A stretch of DNA of 64,000 bases from Phytophthora colocasiae (lineage: Eukaryota; Oomycota; Peronosporomycetes; Peronosporales; Peronosporaceae), in NCBI GenBank assembly GCA_018806915.1, contig JAGKQI010000049.1:744001-808000 (forward strand), in the 5' to 3' direction. Every line of letters starts with the position of its first letter. The stretch's first letter is position 1. The notes beneath the pieces were generated by a model that did not search any database, was not told the DNA's origin, and saw only the letters and a program-made list of their open reading frames with translations. Of the stretch, positions 1 to 9,800 are shown in pieces. Made by a program: the position numbers and the translations under genes.

Positions 1-2921
1 GAAGGAGTTGGGCTTGTAATTCTTGGAGAAATCGAGCGTGATCTGCAGATGCGTCTTTCTTCTTCATGCATTCACGGTAAACTATGAAAGCATTCACAAT
101 TGCTATATCGATGAGGCCCAAGAAGATAGTCTTGTAATACTTCTTGAACCTCACCGAAAGCTGGAGGGAATACCTCTGCAGACGCAGTTGATCATGGATG
201 TCAACCCCGCCCATCCAGCGATGGTAGTCACGTATCGCTGATGGGCAGGGAATGACACTACGCTCTCTTCCTTGTAGGTGGCGGCCTGTACATATATAAA
301 TAACAGAGTAAGAGAGACATTAGCGACCATTACAGTTCAAACGTACCGCACGTCTCCATCTTGGTGCTGCTACCAGTCGAAAGCAGATATACTGGTAGCC
401 TGTCCCACCACAACATTGCTTGCATTTTTGGACAGCATTTCGCGACTGCAATTGTGGCTGTACCGCGAGGTACGTCTGCTGGGCGTGTAGAAGCCTTGAC
501 TACCAGTGCGGGTGGGAAGCCCTTTTTGTTCGTTTGAATTGTACCGGCTGAATACACGTTCCGCGCTAGTAACTGCATTGCCAGTTGAACTGAAATGTAA
601 AATCTGTCGGTGACCACGACATGGTAAACCCCTTCTTGTGGAGGCGGAAGGACGTGCTGTAGGTTTCGAATCACCGCGGTAGGACCGGAATTTGGGTCGG
701 CTGAAAACAGTGTTGGCGATTCCCCACCAAGTTCATCCGAATGCTGCTCAGTTCCACAGAATACCTCGAGTCTACATCGTAGTAAAAACACCAAAATCAA
801 AACAAAACAGGGGTTATTATACAACATGTTAAACACTCCCAAAAAAAATTGTCCTCCGCCTGGAGAACAGTTTCACTCACCGTAGACAATAAGCTGTGTC
901 TGCGCAGCACGTCATGAATAGCTTGGTCCCCCACTTGTGGGGTTTATCCTTCATGAACTGACGTGTCACGTTATGGCGGCTTCTTGATGGAATCATGGCT
1001 TCGTCGAAGGCCAGTACAGGCGGAACATTGTACCCATCACGAAAGGTCGTCTGAAGCGTGTCGACAACCGAGCGCACCTTCCAAGCGCGGTCTGTTTCCG
1101 CTCGGGCGTCCGTGTTGTCTGTAAAGTGAAGATTCTGCATCACTCGACTGAACCTTGCCTTAGACATGAAGCGACCGAACGTGCCCTTAGGTACAGCGCC
1201 TTCAGCAGAATTGGCCCAGTGATCCGAAAAGCGGCGCTTGTGAGGACATAACATCCGCGCCACTAATAGTCCAATACAGTGCAAAATTTCCTCAGGTTTG
1301 ATTTTCTTGTGCCGTTTCGTTTCTTGCAGAATCACATCTTCTCTGGTTGCATCAGGATCCTGCGCCTTCTTCTTCGAATACATCCGGTCGACGCGTCCAT
1401 TCAGGTGCTGGTGTAATACTTGTTGCTCTCGGAAGCAATTCGAAGCCACAGTCTAGGTGGCAAGAAGAAGAAAAAGAGCTGGATTGGCGACTCGGCCTTC
1501 TCGATTACTGCTTCGGTTGGCCCGTACTCCCCTTGGAATAGCCCAGGATACGATTCATTCTGCATCGGAATTGATGAAGCATCTAAACCAATATACACCA
1601 TAAGACATTTTCGAACATGTTAGATATACAACATGGCCAAACTGAGCGACACATACCAAAGTTCCAGCCATCCTCCCTCATCTTTTTCAGCGCGTCTACG
1701 TCCTGAGCAAGAACTTCCATTTCGTTCTTGGTCAATTCGTCCCAATTTGCTGTCGTCGAACTCCAGTCGCGCTTCAACTTCGCTTTTGCTGCTTCGAGGC
1801 GCTCACGCTCTAACTTCCTCTTGGCTCTGGACTTCTCGCGAGCGAGCAACACCATACCGTCGATGCCGCTGCTGTTGACAGCTTCGTCCGCGGCGTCGCC
1901 CGTTTCGCAGGCAGAGGACACATCCGCGTCACAAGACCCAACACGATCGATTCCTTCCTCTGCTGACTCCGACTCTGAGTACCATTCGTCCGAGTCCCCA
2001 TCGTTCCCGTCGATGTCAGAATTGAGAGCATCGTCGTCACGTGCACACACCGCTGTAGGTACTTCAGGTACCGGCGATTCCAGCGCACGTTCTACCAGAG
2101 GACACCTAATAATATAACAGGAGTTAATATACGTTCTAAATACTTACACACATGTTGTATATACGACATCCATAACATTCATACCTAGTGGTAGTTGACG
2201 AGACAAGAACACGCTGAGGCGATGTCTCCAACTGGGGCGATGCTGAAGGTTCTGACCGGGGAGATGCAGGAGGTTCGCCAATATAAGGACTCTGGCTACA
2301 GTCACATCATATACCACACCACATAATCAGATTTGCACATGTTGTATATACAGCATAAGAAAAGCCGTACCTTTCACTCTCGTTTCCGATGGCTTCGCCA
2401 TTCTCACCTGGGGTAGTTGTGCTCGTCTTTCTTTTTTTTCCGGTTGCCGACCTGCCTCCTGCTCTTCTCCTTTTCAGTTCCGTTAGCGCGCGAATGCGTG
2501 CATCTACGCCATCTTTCTCTTCCTGCAAGATACGATCACGCTCTTTTTCCTTTGCAGCGGCCCGAAGTGCAGTCGTGGCTTCCACATGTTGCACGGCTCT
2601 TGCTTCCTTGGCAGCCTTATCCCTGCGGGCGATGTCTGCCTCCTCTTTCTTCGTCATCTTCTTCTGCTTTCTCACCACCGGCTTCTGTTGCGCCTTAACT
2701 GCCAGAGGCGGCTTCTGCCGAGTCTTTTTCTTCTTCACTGCCGATCGTTTGCTGGCTGAAGGTGCATCATCGTTCCCAAAGTCAGCGTCTTCGTCACGCT
2801 CCCCATCCAGATACGCCTTACGCTCTCGCAGTAACCGGTAGCGCTCTACCGAGTCTCTTCCCTCCAGTCGCGCCATGAAGGCCTCGGGTTCTTGGCGAGT
2901 CTGCCGTCGTGGTGGAGGCAT
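1..2921 (-). pseudogene. piggyBac transposase-like gene (DDE_Tnp_1_7), six exons, one frameshift, cut by the window edge
   Basis: Seen: exons 2921-2371, 2295-2185, 2105-1657, 1582-881, 771-347 and 285-<1. The five introns are 75, 79, 74, 109 and 61 bp, each GT...AG and each joining in frame. Exon 1 (ATG at 2921) is Lys/Arg/Glu-rich, coiled-coil-like and probably nuclear. Exons 2-3 are Ser/acidic linkers. Exons 4-6 carry the piggyBac core with all three acidic positions: AFDEAM in exon 4, VVTDRFY in exon 5 and MGGVDIHD in exon 6. Odd: exon 4 loses frame near 1404-1415, just after a NKYY motif; two overlapping open frames cover the exon and a single missing base explains the break. The C-terminal zinc finger would lie beyond position 1. 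A mobile piggyBac copy or a domesticated relative are both possible; no terminal repeats are visible here. An Inr-like TCATTCT lies 29 bp upstream of the ATG. Confidence 0.8.
1614..1636. repeat. Recurrent intron palindrome (copy in intron 3)
   Basis: A near-palindrome built on ACATGTT...AACATG. Related copies sit in intron 1 (2337-2351) and intron 2 (2150-2164), which share the identical 15-mer ACATGTTGTATATAC, in intron 4 (815-830), and upstream of the gene (3089-3110). Intron 5 lacks it. Confidence 0.7.
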
Positions 2922-2949
2922 CTTGCTTTTGGCTTTCCTGGTGTGTTTT

Positions 2950-2956
2950 AGAATGA
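2950..2956 (-). promoter_or_regulatory. Inr-like motif of the piggyBac-like gene
   Basis: On the minus strand TCATTCT lies about 29 bp upstream of the ATG at 2921. It fits the initiator half (TCATTYY) of the oomycete core promoter. The flanking FPR half is not convincing, so the call is weak. Confidence 0.35.
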
Positions 2957-3291
2957 GGAGGAATTTCCAGCCATCCGTTTTCAGTTTTTCCCGCAGGCTT
3001 TTTTTGTAATTTGTGTTTGTTTTTTGAAAATATTTTCACCTACACCTGTGCATTTCACGTATAAAACGACGTGGTGACCTTTTTCATAACATGTAGTTAT
3101 ATACAACGTGTGAGTGCTGGGGGGTTAAGTGAAGACAACACTGACGGAGAAGGGAAGCCCACACTGCGTTGTGAGATTCCTGTGGAGCAGCCTGATCTAC
3201 TCGAAGACCCGTCACCTCCTGAAGAAGAAGAGTAAGGAGAGCACAAGGTACAGTAGCAATTCGCTCAATTCATGCTTAGTTCCTATCATTT

Positions 3292-4003
3292 TTACTCGTC
3301 CGAATTGTCTGTTCGTCCACTACAGACGTAAAGTTCATTACGAGAAATAGCCCAGATCTCAGGCGTGTTCTCATAGCGACTCCCGTAGTGGCCAGACTTG
3401 AGCTGTACCTGTTGTACCAGAGTCGTTCGCTTCTCCGTTTGAGCATTATTTTGCACCTCAACAGACGACACAGCGGCCATCACGTAGATCGAAGCTGTTC
3501 ACTGCCAGTGGACGTCGTGCATCTCCACCAGCGACTACAACAGACTCGTTACTGTCGATAGCACTGCGCAAACTGGGGAGATAACGCTTCGGTGCTCCTG
3601 CCATGAACTCCACCACCGGCTTAGAGGACCGAAGATCCACTACCCGGAGTTCTCCGTTCGATCTTTGAACCACTGCTCTACGGCAATCACTCAGCATATG
3701 AACATCAAGAACGGAGCCTGCAGGTCGGTCCGGTGTAACTTCTTCTTCCCACTCAAAAATTCGTCGTGGAGTACGAGTATCCCACCCCCATAAACCACCG
3801 CTCTTAGTTCCATTCAGCACGACATTCCCCTGGTTGATAAAACTGTTTAGGATGGTGATGAAAATGACAAGGTTGAAAACCATAAAGTACCAACCGTTGG
3901 AAAGAAACTTTGAGCGTGCACGGCACTAGATATTTTTCCAAATGGCGCAAGCAGCATTTCGCTGGTGTCAGCGACTCCATCCACGTAGGCAGCGGTCAAT
4001 TTC
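3292..4003 (-). pseudogene. WD40-repeat protein remnant (DCAF4/WDR21-like)
   Basis: Seen: an exon from about 4003 to 3895, a 65-bp intron 3894-3830 (GTTGGT...ACCAG) and a second exon from 3829. Spliced in frame they encode WD40-type repeats with motifs such as GLWGWDTR and LRVVDLRSSKPV. A stop ends this frame at 3458, while an overlapping frame carries the plausible continuation (RYENTPEIWAIS) to a stop at 3292. A frameshift near 3470 is therefore likely. The order of motifs resembles DCAF4-type substrate receptors of CUL4-DDB1 ubiquitin ligases; that assignment comes from family resemblance only. The 5' exons (above 4003) are missing or too decayed to read. Family confidence is moderate. Confidence 0.5.
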
Positions 4004-4338
4004 CTACTGTAAGCGTAAATAATACCATGAGTACTACAGACAAAGCTTCATACTGTAGCGCACAACGAACCCGCCATATCCTACACAAAACTTTCCGGTG
4101 TCAGTTGGATCCCTACAATATTCACATCACAATAAACATCCCATGTCCATCATAAGAAGGTTGCTTGAATCATACCATTTCGCTGTCCACGGGTCAGGAA
4201 AATCGAGTCTCTACATAATAAAAATGTAAGCAAGTTAAAAAAACAACATACCTTCATGCGTGCAGTTCATTGGGTGAAGAATGTGACACACCTTCATCTC
4301 CGCTTAAATACGCTCGGAAATTCTCTCTCCCTTCTTCT

Positions 4339-4352
4339 TCATTCCAGAATCT
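4339..4352 (+). promoter_or_regulatory. Oomycete Inr/FPR-like core promoter of the CRN gene
   Basis: TCATTCCAGAATCT lies 30 bp before the ATG at 4369, inside a pyrimidine-rich tract. It matches the TCATTYYN initiator and part of the flanking promoter region seen in oomycete genes. Confidence 0.5.
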
Positions 4353-4368
4353 GCCGGCTTGAGGAAAG

Positions 4369-5514
4369 ATGGTGAAGCTTGTCTGTGCGATCGTTGGTGC
4401 GGCGGGAAGCGCATTCCCTGTGGACATCGACGCGAGTCAGCTGGTAGGAGACTTGAAGGACAGGATCAAGGAGAAGAATGAGAAGTCGATCACATGCGAC
4501 GCCAAGGACCTGCAGCTCTCTCTGGCGAAGAAGGGCGCAGGATGGCTACCAAGTGCGGAAATTCGTGCGATACGAAAAGGAGAGGGTTTCGAAAGGGTAT
4601 CACTGGTGGATACAGATGATGAGGCGTACTCGACCTATTCGATTCGGGATGTGTTGGAGACGACTGGAATGCCACCGCCTGAAACGCGGCAAATTCACGT
4701 GGTGGTGGTGGTTCCGGAGCAAGACAACCTCCGTTCCCCAGCCATGGTTCTTCTTGAAGTGGTGTTGCCCCACATACTCACACACGCACCAACGACTCTG
4801 ACTGAGCGGAACAGGGAATTCAAGAAGCAGTTGTGCAACTATTATGGATGCAATCGCCGAAAGAAGTCCTGGGTGCGATGTATGCTACTCGACGTTGCTT
4901 TCCCAAAGTCACTTGTGATCGCCGCACATTTGTTTCGCCGCAGCAACGAATATTTGTCATTGGCGATGATGCAAATATCGGATATCGACGATGTGAAGAA
5001 TGGTTTGTTGCTGTTCAAGCCGTTGGAACACGCATTTGACTATTTCCAAATCAGCTTCATTCGTGATGACACGGACGCCTTCCGTTTGAAGTTGTTCGAC
5101 CCAGATATTCGAGACACCCGTCTCATTGATCTCAAGGACCGTAACGGCAAGCAAGTGCTTAGTAAGGAGCAGATAAAAGTGCTCTTAGAGAGCGTATCGT
5201 TGGCGAAGGATCGATGCGATTTCGATGTGAAGACAACATTTGGTGACGTGGATGGCAGTACTCTGACATTTACTGGATTAGAGCGACCTTTCTTTCGCTG
5301 TTTGAACCTACAAGCAAGAGTGGCAAGAATGATTGCCTTGAAGAAGGATTGGATAGATGAATCGTACGACTTTCCGGATTTTTGGTCGGAAGTATCACTT
5401 GACGACAAAATGGAGATGTTCCACCGCAGCATTGAAAATGCTGACGCAGCTGTTTTTATTAAATTCGACGTCGTCACTTCAATCAGAAAACGAAATGAAG
5501 TTTTAGTTTCTTAA
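4369..5514 (+). CDS. Crinkler (CRN) family effector with HNH-like C-terminal domain
   Basis: 381 aa in one exon. Residues 1-50 are the ubiquitin-like CRN header. LSLAK at 50-54 is the LxLFLAK-type host-translocation motif. The DWL-type linker ends at HVVVVVPE (110-117), which marks the usual junction with the variable effector domain. The C-terminal part (118-381) shows an HNH_2-like pattern: Cys171, AAH at 185-187, NGLLL at 211-215 and EHAFD at 220-224. Known of the family: CRNs are modular oomycete proteins delivered into plant cells, often nuclear, some with nuclease folds. Nuclease activity here is inference. There is no classical signal peptide, as in many CRNs. The gene appears intact, with its own core promoter 30 bp upstream, and sits between a WD40 pseudogene and retroelement debris, the gene-poor setting usual for such genes. 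It is the only clear host gene in the window that looks functional. Confidence 0.88.
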   Translation: MVKLVCAIVGAAGSAFPVDIDASQLVGDLKDRIKEKNEKSITCDAKDLQLSLAKKGAGWLPSAEIRAIRKGEGFERVSLVDTDDEAYSTYSIRDVLETTGMPPPETRQIHVVVVVPEQDNLRSPAMVLLEVVLPHILTHAPTTLTERNREFKKQLCNYYGCNRRKKSWVRCMLLDVAFPKSLVIAAHLFRRSNEYLSLAMMQISDIDDVKNGLLLFKPLEHAFDYFQISFIRDDTDAFRLKLFDPDIRDTRLIDLKDRNGKQVLSKEQIKVLLESVSLAKDRCDFDVKTTFGDVDGSTLTFTGLERPFFRCLNLQARVARMIALKKDWIDESYDFPDFWSEVSLDDKMEMFHRSIENADAAVFIKFDVVTSIRKRNEVLVS

Positions 5515-6294
5515 AATTGTAACGAGAGCTATATTCTTTTTTTTGGGGGGGGGGGATACTAAGATGGCGTACTCACCTGAACAATACCTCGCTAACAAAA
5601 GAGCACATTAAGGCAGCACAGAAGCGTTACTACCAGCGCACACGTGACGCTCGCTTGTCGTATCAAAAGAGCTACGACGACAAGTAGAGACCAACTCGAA
5701 AGCGTAACCAAACTAATTGAAGACACCCGAACTTAATAAATTTAACAAAAATTCTTAAGTCAATCCCATTGGGATTCCCAATATAGTCAATGACAATGGC
5801 TTAAAACCTCCAACAAGTCATATATTTGAATTAATTAATTGCAGATTTTTTGTAGAGGCCTAAGATATAAAGTCGATCCTGATACAAGATCCCAGTCAGT
5901 ACTACCGCATAAGAGATGTCTTAGTTCCTACTTGAACTGCGCCAAAATCGTGATGTTGTGTCTACAAGAGAAAGGCAACCAAAAATTAGTCAGCATTTGC
6001 CATCAGAATAGAGGGCTAAGGGAAAATGACTGGTTTCGACTTTGCTGTGTCGCGCTCTCCCTTCGCAGTGTTGAATTGACCGCGAAGCGAATTGAGGGGG
6101 GACTGTGTGTCCTAGCAGGGTTGTCGCCATACCTATGGTTAATTCCCCGTCCAACACTTTGTCTCGATTAACGTTCTAGATGCTTTCCAGGAGTAGCTTT
6201 TCGATTGCGTCTGCGCAAATCGTATGTGGCTTGACACCGCTACCGGTCGTTCGCCTTCTTCCACTGCGAGGCATGCTTTCTGAGCTGTGGTTTA
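5515..6294. other. Intergenic DNA with retroelement scraps
   Basis: Holds a T-run/G-run near 5528-5550. A short stretch at about 5595-5687 reads as a decayed pol C-terminal piece (KRYYQRTRDARLSYQKS, ending in a stop). The remaining 600 bp show nothing recognisable. A 20-bp motif at 5903-5922 recurs inverted at 19287-19306. Confidence 0.4.
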
Positions 6295-6715
6295 TGTCCC
6301 GTGCCCGGGAACGAGACCCCCGTACCAGCGCGTTCGGCTGTACTCCATGCCTCGGGGCCTTGCCATCCGTCGTACTCGCCGTGTTGCGACCACTTGGCGT
6401 AGTAGACTGTCAGAGGTCCACTCTGGGATGCGTCCCTGTTTTCCCCACCTGAACGGTCTATCGACGTCCTCCCGCGAGTGTCGTGCGGACCTCCGAGGAC
6501 TCCCTCCCTGCTGTGTCGGCGGGGACTCATCTCTACCTGAGTGTAACCGAGCTAAGTGAGCTCCCTATATTACTAGTCAGTCGTGAATTTACCTGCTAAG
6601 AAGAAGAACAACAACAAGTTACTTATATTTGTTTGAGTTAAGTCTTCTAACTCCCTGCCCGGACCTGCACTCACATAACAGCCCGCTAGTACCCGATCCT
6701 TAACAGGTCGCGACA
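6295..6715 (+). repeat. 5' LTR of element A
   Basis: 421 bp, TG...CA ends, no difference from the 3' LTR found by eye. Confidence 0.93.
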
Positions 6716-6717
6716 AG

Positions 6718-6735
6718 TGGTGGAGAAGCAGGGTA
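6718..6735 (+). other. Putative primer binding site of element A
   Basis: TGGTGGAGAAGCAGGG begins 2 nt after the LTR end and starts with the TGG expected to pair with a tRNA CCA tail. The tRNA was not identified. Confidence 0.5.
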
Positions 6736-6861
6736 CTTGCCTGCTGGAGAAGGGTTCTCGGAGTGAGCACTGAAAGAAGACTACACTTACAAGATCTGCT
6801 ACCGGAGAGAGAACTGCTCTCACTTACTGAGGAGTGAATCTACTTGTATCCACCTCAACTG

Positions 6862-9800
6862 ATGGCTCAACCTGGTTACACTCCTAGTGCAGCGACTGGC
6901 GTGAATGTAGTGACTAGTACCGCGGGGACTAACCCAACTGGATGGAGTAGTCAAGTCCCTGGACAACCACCTACTGCTCCGGTGATGACTCCTGCTGCAA
7001 GTGTACCTCAGTCCGCTCGCTCGGCGATCCCGAGTTATCAGAATGTGACGCTTGGGGCGACTCCTGGCAATCCTGGCACCGGACTGAACAATCCGTTTAT
7101 CCAGCCAATAGGATGGTCGGCAGCGGCCGGGTTCTCCTACAGCACGCCAGCTCCGATCTCCCATGCGGCTACCTCCGCTCCTCCTCAAGTGACTCAAGCC
7201 CCTGCTACTCAAGTACTCCCTAGCAGTGCACTTATGACTCCTATGAGTGTGGCTCCACCGTTGACTTCAGTTCCTGCGATGACTCCTGCCACTACTAGTT
7301 ACCAGCAAGCGACTGCCGGGCAGGCAGCGTACTGGGGCCAACAGCAGCTACCTGCAAATTCGACTCAAGCAACTAGTCTACCCCCCCCTGTGACTGCTCC
7401 AAATACGGTGACTGCTGGACATCTTGCCAGTGGCTTGGGTAGCCAACCGTACTCTCCGGTTCCCAGTCAACTTCCCGGTCAATACACTCCGAACTACCAA
7501 CAACCTGTGAGCCAAGTGACTCGACCACCGCTGGGTATGCCGTCCAACATCAAGAATGCAGTCCGAATGATTCAGCCGTTTTACTCTGATGGTGCCTCGG
7601 CAGACAAAGCCCGATCCTTCTGGAGTGCGTTCGAGAGGGCTACTGAAGGCCTTGACGACTCTCTACGGTTGAGTGCCTTCAGGGAGTGTCTTAAGGGCAA
7701 AACTGGTGAGGAATGGTGGACTTACTCCCAGATTAACGACTTCGACACTCTGAGGACTCGCTTCCACAACCAGTTCGTGTGTCAGACTCCACTCCAGATG
7801 ATTGAGCGACTGAAGGTGACTAAACGATCCCGTGGTATGTCGGCCGAAGTGTGGGGCGATTTGATTTCGAGTCTCTGTGACGCCGCTCAGTATTTTGACC
7901 CGGAGATGAGATACCAGTATTTCCTGTCAGGGCTTCGTAACAAGCAGTGGCGGAACACGCTTGACACTTCATTAGTGAATTCCATACCTCAAGCTGTAGC
8001 AGTGCTCCTGTACAAGAACCAACACTTACCCGTGGAGGACGATGCTGACTTCGAGGACGAGCCTCCTAAGTCGACTGCCAACGATGACTTGATGAAGCAA
8101 ATGCTGACTGTGATGCAACAAACTCAAAGTCTCCTGGCGCAACAACAAGTGCAAGTCGCTACTCCGGCTGCTACTCAGGGAGGAACTACTGCGGCGGCTA
8201 TTCAGTACCAGGCAATGCCTGCTACTAGTCAAGGAGTGTATGCGATTCAGCCAACTACTTCTCTACCGGTGACTCCTACCCGGGGTATTCGACAGGGACC
8301 TGACTTGTACACTCAAGAGGGTCACATCGTGTGCGGAAGGTGCCACACGTTGGGATGCAGTCGTCTGAACTGTCGTAGAAACAACTCGACTTGCTCTAAC
8401 TGCCAAGGAACCGGTCATGTCTACGTCGAGTGTGAGTTACCCCGAGTTTACCAGCGCCAACAGCAGCAGTCGGGCCAACGTCAACAGCAACAGCAGTCGC
8501 AAAACACGAACTCGAATTCCCGCTCAAACTACCAGACTAGTCGCGGCCCTAGGGCCTGTTTCCTGTGCGGAGGTGCGGACCACGTGGTGGCCAACTGCCC
8601 GTCGAGAGAAACGCTGAACCAGCTAGTCCAGAAGGCTGGGGCTGCTTCGGGGTCAGGTCAACACTTAAGGGGGCTGGAGGAAGGGAAGGGTGAAGTCACT
8701 CCTTCCTCCTGCCAGCTAAGTGACTTGAGTGAAGTCACTTCCAAGTCCACTACTACTCGTTATGGAAATGGAGTGAGTTCAACTGAGACTGTAAAGAAAA
8801 CAACGACTGAAAATGGAGTGAACATGATTGAGACTGATAAAATTGAGGGTGAGGATGTTGAAGCGAGTTGTCTGACTACGGTCTACGTCGGGGACTCACT
8901 GAAAGACCCTCACGCCGGGGAGTATGAAGATGAGGTTCGGGTGAAGTCGAACCCGGTAAACTACTGGACAGCGCCCCGCGCAAAGAGTGAAGTTGTCCAC
9001 TGCGAGTGGGTGACTAATGGAACAAGTGTGAAAGAAGAAACTACTTCCCTCGGTGACTTGGGAGTCGCTGAGTTGCAGCCCGAAGGTGATGATGGAAGTG
9101 AAAGTGACTGTCCTGAGTTCGATGAGAGTATTTTCGACCCCGATACGAGCGAGGATAGAAGTGAACCTACGAAGAACCGTGAAGAATTACTTGACGAGAC
9201 GAGTGTGATTACTGATCATCAACTGATAAATGACGAGACTAGTGAAGATACACCCGGGGTGACTACTAACAAGACTGACGGAGTAGCGAACGAGACTGCA
9301 AGTGTGCCGTCTACCACCGATGCTAATGGTGGGGGGGAGGCGAACACTGCCGAAGTCGCTACTGGACTAACTACTGGCGAACTGGTGAGTGATCTAACTG
9401 AAGAAGAAGTCACACGAACTGGGGTCGAGGCTGCGAGTGTGACCCGGGAAACCCAAGGTGAAATAGAACTGAGTGAAGCTGCGAGTGAGTCGTCTACCAC
9501 CGGTGCGGATGGTGGGGGTGAGGCGAGCACTAAGAGTAGCGCCGCGGGGGCGACTACTGAACTTACCTGGGTGTTTTCAGAAGAGGAACTGGATGAGCTA
9601 ACTGAAGGAGTAAATAATGGAGTACTAGAAGAAACAGAAGAATACGACAAAGAGCTCGATGAGCGACTCTTTCCGTTGGACGAAGTAGAACTCAAGAAGA
9701 GAGTGGAAATGAATGCGTCGCAGTTGCAGAAAATGTCACTAGCCGACCTGAGCACCGTATTGGGAATCCCAGAAGAAGTCATAAGTCGAACGAGGGAGTC

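Noticed and set aside
330..842. Reading exon 5 of the piggyBac gene as a separate gene starting inside the intron
   Set aside because: GT-AG splice sites and frame continuity show it is one gene.
9219..9782. 187-aa minus-strand ORF opposite the acidic spacer of A
   Set aside because: Ser-rich translation is what the complement of a Glu/Thr/Val repeat gives.
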